From Enoplolaimus lenunculus (lineage: Eukaryota > Nematoda > Enoplea > Enoplida > Thoracostomopsidae): a stretch of DNA of 64,000 bases. The stretch lies in NCBI GenBank assembly GCA_030248215.1, contig JASANG010000170.1, positions 124,001 to 188,000 on the forward strand. Direction: 5' to 3'. The translations under genes were made by a program, and so were the position numbers. Positions 33,402 through 46,582 of the stretch are shown here, one piece after another (position 1 is the first letter of the stretch; every line of letters starts with the position of its first letter). The notes below the pieces were generated by a model. It searched no databases. It was not told the origin of the DNA and worked only from the letters and a program-made list of their open reading frames with translations.

Positions 33402-36400
33402 ATGACCGCGGAAGGTAAGGTACCAATTTTTGCAATAAAACTAATTAATTTTTTATTTTGTTGTTTTCCAAGTAAAATGACAAACAAGCTATTGGTGTGG
33501 AGTTTTTGTTTCGGTTTAAAATTGACTAGTTTTTAAATAGCCCGAGGGTCAAAACCAGTGTAATTTGAAAATGAACCGCAGTTCAATAATCCGTTAAATA
33601 CACCGTTTTAGTTATCGAACATTTCTTTAGACCAATCTTGATTGGGAGCGTTTTTCTCTGCTGCCCCATGCTGGTTATTCAATTGAAAATACCTAAATGT
33701 TTATATATGAGAAATGTGATATTTGAAAACAATTTGTCTGAATTTGCTATTTGTGCATGGTGCGTACGTTTCTAAAAGGATGTGTGTTTCCGATGTTTTC
33801 TTTTGTTGAAAAATTATTAAGGTGTTAAACGGAAACAAAAATGTTTTGTGCAGCACTTATAGACTTTTTAAATGTCTATGCCCGTAACGCCTCTAACTTT
33901 AATGGATTGATTAACAATAAATAACATGGTGTATGGTGAGTATAGTGCTGGATGTCAATTTATTTTAGGAGAACATAAGCTGCAGCAGCATTTGACGTTG
34001 CTGCGAGAAGAATATGTTAAGGTTTTAAACCGTTTAGCGGAAGCAGAGCGACGTGCAGAAATTGCTGAAGCCTCATCAGGTTCAGCGGTATCCTCAGACG
34101 CTCAAGACTCTTATGTCGCTAGATTGGTACGCACTGTAGCCGAACTGTTTGAGAAAGATTTGTACAGGTACTCATCAAGTGCTTTTGTTTATTTGTTGAA
34201 GAGAAAGTGTTTTACATTCTAAAGCAATTATACTGATGTAGTTTGTATTTCATGAAGTAAACGTGTGTTACCAGAATTTTGCCTATTCAGTGTTTGTTTC
34301 AAGTTTCATTGCTGGATATTCTTTTTAATAAGTGGCTTTTATTTTAGCGATATTACAATTCTTGTTGATGGTCATCAATTTAGAGCACATCGTTTCGTGT
34401 TGACTGCAAGGTCGGACCATTGGGATGGTACTGACTTAGCTGCTGTTGATAGACTGGAATTCAATGGTAATTTGATTTTGCTTTTTACGGGCAGTGTTTA
34501 TATATTAAGGAGGCGCCCGATGTTAGTTTTGTTGTTCTTTGTAAGGCGGGTGCGTAAGTCGATGTGTGTTGTTTTTGTTATGTCTTTTGTGTAATCTGTA
34601 GTAAACAAGTTTTGCGGAAGGTAGCGATTGTTTGAGATATAATAGTTACTGGTTTTGGAATTACTTTTCAGACATCTCTTTCAACATATTTCACACAATG
34701 CTGCGTTGGGTATACACCGACAAACTGGATCCTGCGCTTGGCGATGTGATTTTGTTTGATCTGATGAAGGTCGCTGTTCGGTTTCATCTTGATGCATTAT
34801 TTGAAAGGTTGGCACCTTTTACATATTGAACGGGAACCTAACTTTTGTCGGAGTACGAACCGTCCTTGTTAACTAGCATATAGGTACAAGATTTTCATAG
34901 ATTGCATAGTTTGCTTAACTCCGAAGTCTGAGTATTTTACAGTTTGTGAAAGTAAATCAATTGTAGTTGTATTTAAAATTTGATCTGAGATCTGTACTTT
35001 TTACTTTACACTTTCTAACCGTTGGAAAGATATTTCCAAAAATTTATTTTTATTCATTTGTCTTTGTTGTACATAAGTGTGAGATGACATGAGATGACAG
35101 GCAACGATGCCAATGTTTTATTTTAAATTGGCAGATCTGAGAAACGTTTGATATCTCGTCTTGACTTTGAAAATTGTATCAATTTCTATCAAATGGCCGA
35201 CACGGTTGATGCTAGAAAACTAATTGAACAGAGTCTGGAATTAATCAAGATGAATTGGGTACGTCAATTGGCTTTTACCATATATGTATGATTGGATAGT
35301 TCGTTGTTGAGTTCTCATGAAAATTGCAAAATCAAAGTGCAGTCACATAATGTATACGATACGAGTAGACGCTATTTTATTTTGACAGCAATTACATCCA
35401 TAGTTGAATAGCGAATGCTGATCTCCAGTGGGCAGACATGCGGTTTTTGGACTTTAATTTCTTATGAACGGTTTTGTATCTGTTTAGTTTTCTTGTACTA
35501 TCGTAGTGCTTGCTGTAAGTTTACTAAACCTAAAAAGGTTGGGTATACGAGATACTCCAAATTGCAGTCAAAACGTATTATCATTACCCCGTTGAGTAAT
35601 GTAATAGGAAAGTGTTGTTATATACCTAAGTGTTTAGGATCAATTCACCGCATCCGATTTTGAAGCGATGACCGCGCCTTTGTTGTACAAAATGCTTCGC
35701 GGACGGACGTCATTTCCTTTGCACTCTGCTGTCAAGTTAAAACGAGAGGACGTAGTATTTTTGTATTTGGTTGATTTTGACTCAGAGGTACCACAAACTT
35801 TTGTTCGTTCGGGAAATGAAGGCTTATGTTGAACTTAACGCTATGTCAAATTTGCAGACATATGCTTCCGTCAGCTTAGTCCAAATCCAGTTATAAAATG
35901 TTATATGTGATCATAGTATTGCTGTGGTATAGCATTGCGTGTCATAGGTATCGTTAACTTGTGATGGCATGGGCTAGAATGTTGAATGTAGTAGGATGAC
36001 AAATTATTGTTCCAGTTTTCCGTTTACAATAATCCCCAGTTTCATGACAGCGATAGTGTTTTGTATATTATGTCTTGATTGTTTAGCTGCCGACCGTTTT
36101 AAATCAAGTGGATGATAATGGAGACTTACCTTTGGGCTTGGCTTTGTTTTCTGGCCAGAAATCTTTGGCAAAATCATTGCTGTCCCATGGTGCTAACTCG
36201 AATGCCCTTGATGGCTCAGGAAAAACGGTTCTAATTCGAGCTGTGGAAGACGGTATAATTGATGCTTTGCTATAAATAGATCACGTTTCCTAACACATTT
36301 TCGTATATAAAATCGTAGTGATGTATTCACTAGCATATCATCATTGTTAGCCTGAATAGTGCAGCTGGAGCAGTATATCAATCATACCACTTCAGGGTGC

Positions 36401-39400
36401 AACCGGAATTCCGGTTCCGGTTCCGGCATTTTTTCACCTTCCGGTTCCGGTAAATTTTTACCGGATTTAAAAATTCCGGTGTTATAATTTGCCGTTTTCT
36501 TAACTTTGCTAATTTTTAAGAGTCTCTTTTGAAAGCCACTTGTACTCCGAATATAGCCCTTCGATGGTGGATTTCACTTCAGTCGATGATGAAAATCTAA
36601 AATACAAGAAATTAAATAAATACCTATGTTCGACTAAGGCTATTTCACAAATAATAGAGCAAAAAACAAGATTTGACATGTCCTCAAGTTCCGCTAGTGT
36701 ATAATATGTTGTTCAGAACAGGAACGAAATTGCCAAAACTATTTGTGGCGTTTTAACTGTATCGCTGTTGTTTCGTAGCTCGCTAAATAAATATATATAC
36801 GTAGTAAATTCGTTTGGTTACTATAGGGCACAGTTTCATAACCAAAAACTATGTCACTGCCGGCAAATTTTAATATTGTAACAGCCTCTCAGCAAAGCCG
36901 TGAATTAACAAACATTAATGTTTTGTGTTAGCGCTTGTGTGTTTTCAGTGTTAATGTAAAGTATGAATTTTATTTTTTAGATTGTTCAGAGTCGGCTCTG
37001 TTCTTACTCCAAAATGGCGCCGATCAGTGTGCTACACAACCTGGAACAGATCGAACGATGTTGCACTTAATTGCAATTAGTGATAGAAACTGGTTTTCAA
37101 TCAATGACCAAGGTGTCACTGAACAACAGTCAGCCCCAAGTTTCATGGTTATCAAAGAAGCGGTCAATTCTAGGTCGGCAACGACAAACATGAATATGCA
37201 AGATTGGATGGGCGAGTAAGGATCTTGATGTACTGCTTGAGATAGAAAACGTTCTAAACTTATGAGCATAAAAACTTTTCTAAATTCTGTTATGTATACC
37301 AGAATTTTTGTTTCAATCTAATCTTCTTGACCACTGCTAGTTATCCGTAGCGAGAGAATGGGCAAGTTTTGAAATTTAAACGAATTTTTAGCACGATTAG
37401 GACTCGGAATTTTAGCTTCAAAAACTTGCTCGTTTCGCCTGACTGAAGTTTAAACAATGAGCATAAGTGCTAAGTATAGAACTTTTGGTAAGCGGTGCTA
37501 TGCGATGAAAACGTCAGTTTTAACGCTGGGCTTTATTTTAAGCACCCCAATTCATTTGGCTATTAAACATTCCAAGAAGCACTTATTTGATGAGTTTATT
37601 GGCGTAAAACCTGCGCCTGATTTGACAATTTGCAATAACGATGGCAACACATTGTTATGGCATGCACTGGATAACGTTAACGATAAAGAGTTCAGGATCG
37701 CGTCGAAACTTTGCGAGCTTGGCTCAGATATAAATGCGGTGGTTGCGGAATCGGGTACTTCAGTTTAACATTAGTAAAGTCATTAATCTTTAATTAAAGT
37801 TTGAACAAATGTTGCTGTTACAGATTTGTTTCGAATTAATATTGAGTTCAATCTCCTTGAAAGGAGATGCAAAATACTGCACAGCACTTTAAATTTTCAA
37901 AGGCAGATTCCAGCATTTTTCTTCGGGTATTGCGGAAAACTTTCAATATTGGTTGAAACAGTTAAATGTTTTAACCCGTATTTCTTAATGTTTGTTTCAG
38001 GAAATAGCTTGCTGCAGATGTGCATAAACGCCAGTAATGAATCGGGCGCAATGTTTTTGTTGAGCAAGACAAATATTAATGTAAAACACAAGAATAAAAA
38101 GGTATATCAGCAAATATTTAAAAGCATAAATATTTAATGAAAAATATTGCAATATTTTTCTTAGAATCATTTAAAAAATTTAGGCTATTAATTTAATGCT
38201 TTTTATTGCTAAAACTCATGTGACTGTACAATATACGATCTCCAATTATGTGTTGAATTGCTATAGGCTGGTTTTCGTACCATTTGAATCTGTTAAATCG
38301 CAATTTTTTCAGCCTTTGGACAAAATATTTGTTGCAGTGTAGTGAGTAAGTTAACATTTGAAACGCAAGTTTTTGCCCTTTTTTCATATATAGCGCCGTT
38401 GCACTTGTAGGGCCAATAGATAGCTTTCAGCCTAAGTATTTTGTAATATTTTTAGGGAGAAACAGCGCTGCATAACGCAGCTTCAACAGACTTGCCAACA
38501 GTGTGTCGAACCTTGCTTAGTTCTGGTGCAAATCCTAACATACAGACATACGAGGATTCGGAAAATCCTTTTGAACCATATGGTCAAACTCCGTTGCATG
38601 TTGCGCTTGCAAATTCACACAGAAATATAGTTAATATTTTCATGGAGGCATGTGGTATGTCTGAAGATATGTTTTTATTATGCAGTCAAACAATGTATTT
38701 GTTTGTGTCATATTTGCTATAATGCTAGCTATTATAATCCAACACAGAAAGTTAAGTGTGCGTTGTTATTATAGATGGGCACCGGATATGAAAAATATCA
38801 GGATATCAATCCGAAAAGTAATGTGTATCCGGATATCCGCCCGATATCCGACATGCTATTGTGTAAATTTTTGGCACCATTAAAGCATTAAAATAGCTAG
38901 AGTTGATCGTGGGTATATTTTAGTGCGGTTCTTTCTTCTTGGAACATAACACGGCTTACGTATATACAGTTCGATCTAGGGACGGGTGACATTCGATAGA
39001 ATCGGAGACAAACCAAATGAACTCAATTTCTGGTGGTTAACGCAAGTATTTATTAGTTAGTAGCAATCTTGTAAACCGAATACCCAGCACTATTGAAGCA
39101 GTTCTACACTAAAAAACTATTTTTAGAATTGTATGTTTACGACTTCATGTAGTAATTACGTGCACCGATCCCATCAGAACTATCATCATTAGGATTTATA
39201 TCGCGATTATAACGAAATAAAAACTATTAATCCATGTTTTGAACACAATTTTTGTTTTTCGCCCTTATGTAGCACAGTAGTGGGTTTCGTTAAATTCTGA
39301 ATGTTTTCACTTTCTCGATAATATTGCTGATTGCCAACATTAATTTCATATTCTGTTAAAAACTTAATTTATTATCTTACTTTTCAGTTATATGTCACAG

Positions 39401-42400
39401 TGAATTATGTCGAATTCTAAATGTTTTCAACTCTGCAGCAATTTGGGAATTCACATTATGACTTTTTAGATTCTGTTGAAAACAATGTGATACGACCTGA
39501 TTTAAGTTTGGTTGACTCATCCGGTGAAAGCGCACTAGGTTTCTGTTTGTGGTCTGGATACTTAGATGTAAGTTTAATTTTTCAATGAAAGATGACCTAT
39601 TTAAGCACTGTATTGTTAAGTTGAGATTAAATGGTTGTACACATTAGCATGCCGTTATTTGGGAGAGCCCGTATGGTAAGCAAAAATGACATGATGACCT
39701 TTAATTTTCCAATGTAGCTTTCCATTGGTGCAATGCGCAGGGCACATTAAATTACACTGCAATACTTCTGTTTACAGAAACATTGCTTGATTTCCAGTGA
39801 AGATGTGGTATTTTTGTGTTTTTGCAAGTGTTTTGTAAGGAACATGGTCGTGGTGAAGTGTAGCTACGAAATGAAAAACCATATATTTCGTGACATCAAC
39901 TGCAATGCAATAGTTGATTATGTTGCTTTTAGATTGCCAAGGAGCTTATTAAAAAAGGAGCTAAGATCAACTCTTTGAATAAAGACGGTTTTGCTTTACT
40001 GCATCGTGCCATTTTGCAGTCTGATATTGAAAGTGCTTTATTTTTAATTCAAACTGGGGCTGATCCCAATCTGTTGTAAGTTTCGAAATTATTTATTTGG
40101 TTTTCACATAAAATCTATTATTGTATTCTATTGTTTACTTCGAAGAGAGCACAATGCGCAAGTACGAACAAATTGACCGTTTAGTTACTACTATGTTGTG
40201 AATAGTAAATTACAGGTTGGGACTTTGCGTTAGCTACGCTGGTGAGTGTTTTTTGAGTACTACTGTTAAGCGTACTTGTCTAAATTCTTGCGCAACTAGC
40301 TAGTTCCTATCATTGCATTAATTGAATTAGTGACCAATAATTATCAGAACTCCCACAAATGAAACTCCATTACAATTGGCCATTCAGTCGCACAGTTCTC
40401 TGGGAGTCGTGCGTGCTCTGTGTAATGCTGGCGCTGACTTAAACATTGAATCGAAAGACGGAAACTGTCCATTATGGGATTGTTTGGATTCCGGACAAGA
40501 AGATGTTGCATCAATTTTGGTAGAAATAAGTTTGGTTTTTATTTGGCATTGATTGTTCATACAAAAGCCCAGGTCATATGACTTTTTTGTTAACTACGGT
40601 TTGTTGTCAGTTGTTTCCCAGTGAGTAATTAAACTGTTTCATCGATTCTCAGAAATTATCTGATAATGTAGGAAAAATGATTGAAGTTTTCAGGTTGAAT
40701 TTGGGGCTGATCGCGACTTTTGGAGCCCGGGGCCTAGCGGATGCCAACAAACTTTGCTGCATCGCGCGATTGACGAAAACAACGAAGCTATCGGGGCTTT
40801 CTTAATCAGAAGGTGCGAACTATATTTTGATATTTTGCGATTTAAAACTGACGCCTATAGTCTTGTTTGAGAGACGGTGACTGCTTTTATTAAACAGGTT
40901 ACTATAAAGAGTCTGAACAAAATTTTATAACTCACTTTAGTATTGACCGTGTCAAGATTAAATCAGCATTAAGGTAACTGGGTTTCAATAATTGATACTA
41001 TTTGGGGCTATGTGGAGATCGACTGTAGCAGTTGTAATATTCGAATTACTTGAAAAGGTGGTTATTTGCTCAATATTATTGAAACAAAAGTTTATGCTAC
41101 CAAAACCGCCTAATAAGTAACTAAAAGCATCTCAAAATATTTCGCTTACTTGTAAGTTTCAGAGAAGCATCTGGATTCCATACATCATGACATTAATTTG
41201 TAATTTAGCTCTTTGTGAATGTGGTTATTTTAGTCTATGTGACCTGAACGCAACGCGCAGACCGGGCCCTAATGGTGAAGGTGGTGAAGAAGCTAAAGAA
41301 AAACAGACTCCGTTGCATTTGGCTGCATCATGGGGTTTAGAAACCATCGCTAAAGCACTTATCGAACATGGGGCTGATGTGAATGCGGTGGTAAGTGTAG
41401 ATATAGCTATAAGAATTCCGTCTACGATTGAATACAACATTAACGCAGAATTATAGCAGCCGCGACATTTTAGAATATCGAATACTTATTGTTGGGCAAC
41501 AAGTTAAATAAATAAAGAATAAGATTAAAAAACTTAGTCACAAGTAATTCAGTACCTCTTTTAAACGTTGTTGCAGCGACAGTAGAAGCAGATTAACAAA
41601 AAGGCTGAATGTGAATATTATGCCATGTCAATTATTGCAGACTGACGTCTTAGTCCATAGGCAATTCAGTTTTACTGTACTACGAGCAGGAATAGGCGGT
41701 CTCGTTCAATTTTTACTGTTACTGAAAACAAGAATAAGGTTTTTCTAACAAGAGTTTTGAAATTTTTTTACACTTAATAATGGTGGTCCAATCGCAAATA
41801 TCACCAACTTCAATTATTAACAGACGTTGCACGCATATGAAAAGGAACTTAATATTATTATATGCGACCGTCAGTGCCAATATTAATGAAAACGTTACTT
41901 GGTAATGAACTCTGTAAAAAGGTCGTTTACTGCAATTTTTATTTACTTGTTACTTCCCCATGCCCATGTGTAAGCTGAAGCGGAAACGTAACCTAAGCCA
42001 TTCATGTCATAATGTAATGAAATAATCACTTTGGGGGAACTTGAGCCTTCTATTAAAACAGTCATAGTATGGAGGGAAGCAAATAGGTAACCAATTTTTA
42101 CTGGTTCCAGTATGTATACTTAGTCCGAAATACCAGCAAAACATTGCTACGCTTTTTCTTCAATTGAAACTAGCTCATCTAATAGCAATTGCCTTTATTT
42201 AGTGTGAACATTGAGTCGAAAAAAGTAATAAATTTTATCGCTTTTTTGCCTCTTTGGACCCGATTTGCAAACCATCGATACCAAACAAACGATACCGAGA
42301 CCAGCGAAATTCCGAGACATGCCGAGATCGAGACCGCCTGTCCCTCGCTACAAGTGGTCGGTAAAGTCTCTAATCGTGCAAGATAGCCTGTGATTACGTT

Positions 42401-45400
42401 TTCTATGTTGTTTTATACAATGTGCTAAGTTGATCATGGTATTTGTACGATGTTTAAGGATCAGATGGGTAGGACTCCAGTACATTTATCGGTGCTTAAT
42501 CATCAAGATGAAATACTGTCCCACTTAATACGGTCTGCGGTAGTCAACTTGCAAATTCGTGATCGCAAACAGCAAACACCGTTTGCCATTGCAATGTCGG
42601 TCAAAAATAATCGCGCTGCTGGTGTTATTCTTGGCAAGGACCCGAAAACTGCATATGAAGTGAGTGCTTTCATTTCTGTTGGGTTGTAATCGTATAAAAC
42701 GTGAAACGCCTTATGTCTGAGTCGATATACTACGTTACAGAGTTAATGCACATGGCGGGTATATAATAATTTGAATTCAATTTTAAGACCGATGCTAAAG
42801 GATGTAACTTCTTACATTCTGCAATAAAAGCAAGCGACCTCGAGTCAGTGTTGTTTCTTCTGTCAGTGCATATGGATGTCAATATTCCTGTGAAAGACTC
42901 TTCACGATACTCACCGTTACATTTAGCGGCTCAAACAGGCGACGAAATGATAACTCGAAATTTGGTTAGTTTTTGTTTTAGACAGCTCCTTTGATGTCAT
43001 CGAGAAAGTTATGTGCCATAATCACTCTAGCTTCCCCCAGATTTCTTCCAGATTCAAGCTATAGGCAAGCTTGCCATTAAAAATGGAACAGGGAGATGCA
43101 AGTTATGCCATATTTTAAAGGGATGAGTAATGACGTTACAACGAAAAGTCAAGAGTGGTGTATTTTAGTTACTGGCTGGCGCTCGCATAAATGCAGCTGC
43201 GTCTACAAACAAAACAGCACTTCATATTGCTGCGGTGAATGATCAACCGGTGATTTGCTCAATACTGATCGAACACGGCGCAGATTTTGATGCCGTTGAC
43301 GAAGCTCAAAATAATGGTTGTTTTATGCTTTGATTTTTTCTATTCGCCAATGTCGGAGGTTTTAAATAATAACTATGAATGTTCAGTTCTAATTAATGCA
43401 AAAATACTTTTGTCGTCAAACGACTATTTGTTGATACTTTACCGTTTTTATGCTTTTCGCAAACTCAATAATGGGTTTTTGTGCTTCAGCATTACATCTG
43501 GCGTGTCAGTCTGGAAGCATTGGATCGGTGAAAGTACTACTTAACGAATCTAAAATTCATGCAGATGCAGCGAATTCAAGGTAATTAGCCAAATGTCATA
43601 CAACCTTTACGATAAAATGAAGGATGGGATTGTTAGACAGGGAATGGCAGTGTAGTTTTTTATCTGATCACTATGTTTCTCAATCGCTCTAACGTTTTAT
43701 ATCTTGCTTGAAGGATGTTTTGTATCACCGCCACGGTGTATTATTGCGTGTTCTTTCATCTTTCAAAATGTATTTCAGAGGCCAAATTCCGCTTCATATT
43801 TTGGCCCAATACGGCAAAGAAAACGCTGCCGCGATCTTTGATTTGTTCGTCGAAGCAGTTCCCAATTATCCCATAGATCGTCCAGATAGTGAAGGAAGCA
43901 CAGGTTTATGTTTTTATTTACTCCCGATTTTTCTCTATTAAAATGCGTTAATCTTCATAACTTCTTTTGCCAACCGACGGTTTTTGACAACCTTAACTTA
44001 TATACTTTGCATTCATTTCAGTTATATGATATTTATACTGAAACATATTCATTTTTGTTCAATTTATCCAGTTATATTTTATTGAGCGAAGCGAAACTCC
44101 GAGCGAAGCTCGGACTTTCGCGAAGCGTTTGTGTTTATTTGTACTTGGGGGTCGAAAGGTGGATGTCCGTCTGTCCGTCCGAAAAGAATTTCAGGAACGG
44201 GTGAACAGATTTTGATAAACTTTTTTGTTTGAAAGCCAATTATCCTGGGGTGTTAACCTCGCATTGGGGTTTTAAAATTTTAAGCCGTTTATTAGCTACA
44301 GGCTAATTTGCATAATTAATTAAGCCTAAATTAGGACTTTCCACAATATTTCACTAATTATTATAGTTAGAAGCAATCTAATTTTAGCATTAAAGGGATT
44401 TTGGGTGCGAGGAATCTGTGTTTATTGTTTACAAACCTCCAAAACCGATAATTGAGCAGTTAGCTAATAGATAATTTGCAAGTTAGCATAGTTTATAAGC
44501 CTAAATTAGGACTTTTTACAATATTTCACTAATTAAGGTTAAAAGCAATATAATTTCAGCACTAATAGGTTTTTTGGTGCGAAGAATCTGAATAAATTGT
44601 TTACAAACCTCCAAAACCGATAATTGAATAGTTAGCTAATAACTAATTTGCATATTAGCTTAATTGACAAAACAAAATTAAGACTTTTTAAATTATTCCA
44701 AAAATTATTAGAGTGGCTGAAGGGTTTTTGGGTGCGAAGAATCCGAGGAAATTGCTTACAAACCTCCAAAACCGATAAATGAACAGTTAGCTAACAAGTA
44801 AATTGCATATTACGTTAATTGCTTACGTGCGTTCGAACTTCGCTCAATAAATGTAGTCCCACTACGACTGGTTTCATTATACGAGTAACTCTGGTGAAAT
44901 AGTGTATTATTTATTTTAGCATTACTACTTGCGTATATAAATGGCAATGCTCAGTTGTGTAAAACCATTGTGAGGACAGGTGTTTGCATTGGAACTGTAA
45001 ATACGCATGGTGTGTCCATATTTAACTACCAAGTAGCAACAAAACAACTTTTAAACAAAATTCTGGGTAAGTTCAATGTCTTGTTGTCTTCACACAAAGT
45101 ACAAGTTTATTACTATGAACGTTCAGTTTTGCTCAGCTTAGAATTCAATAGTTTGTCGCTTTATGTTTTTGTAAGGGTGGCTTCGCTAACATCCTACCCG
45201 TTGCTCCTCATAACCGTTATTTCTTAACTCTAAGTTTAAATTTACTTAATAAAACCCCCTAATTTTCGTACAGGATATGGTACAGCCGAAATGTTGATAG
45301 TTGTACAATTACGGTTTTTCTGAAATTACTTTAGATCAGCTTGCATCGGAGCCAAAATGGGCGGAGGGTGAAATGTGCTCAGAATGTTCGATGCGATTCT

Positions 45401-45750
45401 CTATAACAATCCGAAAACATCATTGGTAAATTTTTTCGGTTTGCGTACAGTCAAAATGCATATGAGTTATGGTCGATCATAAAAGTTCAGTAAATTTTTA
45501 GTTATTATTGCAAGATTTCAAATTCATACAATCGCACTGTTAAATTACAATATTTTCATTCACGTAATATTGGTTTTATACTCTGAAAAGACTGATGATT
45601 TATTTTGTGTTGTATTTTAGCCGTCATTGTGGACGATTGCTTTGCTCACGGTGCAGTGAAAAAACAATTCCCATTCTGAAATATGATCTCCAAAAACCAG
45701 TCCGTGTTTGTGATACTTGTTTTGATGTTCTTACCGTTGGTGCAAATTAA
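33402..45750 (+). CDS. ANKFY1: ANKFY1 / rabankyrin-5 orthologue
   Basis: Twenty-four exons join in phase to 1150 aa (human is about 1169): 33402-33414, 33969-34167, 34348-34466, 34672-34807, 35135-35258, 35638-35787, 36087-36252, 36981-37215, 37543-37754, 38001-38101, 38456-38654, 39470-39567, 39933-40075, 40348-40519, 40694-40812, 41234-41390, 42459-42659, 42788-42964, 43169-43316, 43490-43580, 43779-43903, 44920-45066, 45335-45425, 45621-45750. The tiny first exon gives MTAEG, matching the start of the human protein. Domains: coiled N-terminus, BTB/POZ (about 65-165, AHRFVLTARSDHW, MLRWVYTDKLD), about twenty ankyrin repeats (220-1075), FYVE zinc finger (1085-1145) with RKHHCRHCGRLLC and CDTC. 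The family is a Rab5 effector on early endosomes that binds PI3P and acts in macropinocytosis. Three acceptors are AAG. Introns hold several transposon fragments. No break was seen. Confidence 0.95.
36393..36700. mobile_element. hAT-type element, right-truncated, in ANKFY1 intron 7
   Basis: Starts CAGGGTGCAACCGGAATTCC, the same terminus type as 31828-32242, with CCGGTTCCGG repeats and the shared TTTTTCACCTTCCGG block. No ACCCTG right end is found. Confidence 0.65.
38772..39175 (+). mobile_element. hAT-like element fragment in ANKFY1 intron 11
   Basis: Starts TAGATGGGCACCGGATATG and contains TATCCGGATATCCG. Its later part (CAAACCAAATGAACTCAATT, GTAAACCGAATACCCAGCAC) is the reverse complement of part of the element at 56773-58255. 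The right end is not found. Confidence 0.6.
44078..44851. mobile_element. TIR element with internal ~170-bp repeats in ANKFY1 intron 21
   Basis: Ends TTATTGAGCGAAGCGAAAC and the inverse of GTTCGAACTTCGCTCAATAA. The interior holds about three copies of a unit containing AAACCTCCAAAACCGATAA, TTAGCTAATA and GGTGCGAAGAATC. A related partial copy in inverse orientation is at 62008-62262 in an MFAP1 intron. The transposon class is not identified. Confidence 0.7.
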
Positions 45751-46333
45751 TTCTATTCCAGCAAGACACCGCGTCCCGTTTTAGGCAACAGAGCAAAAAT
45801 TTTAAAATATTCAAATTATTATTAATGATGTACAGTATAAGGTACATACTTTTGAATCTGAATCAATTGCATTCACAGTGAACTAATGCCGCATAATGTG
45901 TAAACTCACAATAGCATTGCAGCTTTGCCCGCTGTTTTCATACAGATGATTTTGAAAGGTTATCGAAAGTTTTGCTCGCAGAGGAAACATGACAAGAAGT
46001 TTAATTTTGTAATAGAAAATTATATTAATTTCAAAAAGAAAACTGAGTTAAAGTGTTGTTGAAAAGACTGTTTGACATATTATAGGACATGTCATTGTCC
46101 GCTATTTACATTATTTTTCCATATTCTACGCACCGTTTATTGTTAATTTATTATAAAGCTCACACATATATTTACATAAAAACCAAATTTACCAATTTTG
46201 TCGTCCAGATGTCTTTTCCTTGTATCAGACAGCGTTTTCGATGGGTCTCGACATATACTGCGCGCACGATGTGCCATAACGGAAATAGCAGCTGACAACA
46301 CAAACGTAATTGATAATGTAATAATTAACATTA

Positions 46334-46339
46334 AATAAA
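46334..46339 (+). promoter_or_regulatory. Possible polyadenylation signal, ANKFY1
   Basis: The first AATAAA found downstream, about 580 bases after the ANKFY1 stop. The distance is long for this compact gene and variant signals may lie nearer, so the assignment is weak. Confidence 0.3.
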
Positions 46340-46349
46340 TAGTAACTAC

Positions 46350-46582
46350 TTTATTTGGCGGTATAATTCTATAATGAGTTTAATTTTGACGGATGTTTAC
46401 TTTTATGGTTCTGAGGATACAAAATGCTATAAATTTATCAAAATTCTATAGCACCAAAGTGATGAAGTTAACTGTATTGTTTTTGTTACCAGAAAGTTGT
46501 ATAAAAATATAGAATTATTAGAGATTACAATTTATAATAAAATTTCTCAAGTAATCGGTGAAATTTATACCGCCAAATAATT
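46350..46582. mobile_element. Inverted-repeat MITE-like element
   Basis: TTTATTTGGCGGTATAA on the left and TTATACCGCCAAATAA on the right are inverted over about 16 bp and enclose AT-rich non-coding sequence. No clear target duplication. Confidence 0.6.
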
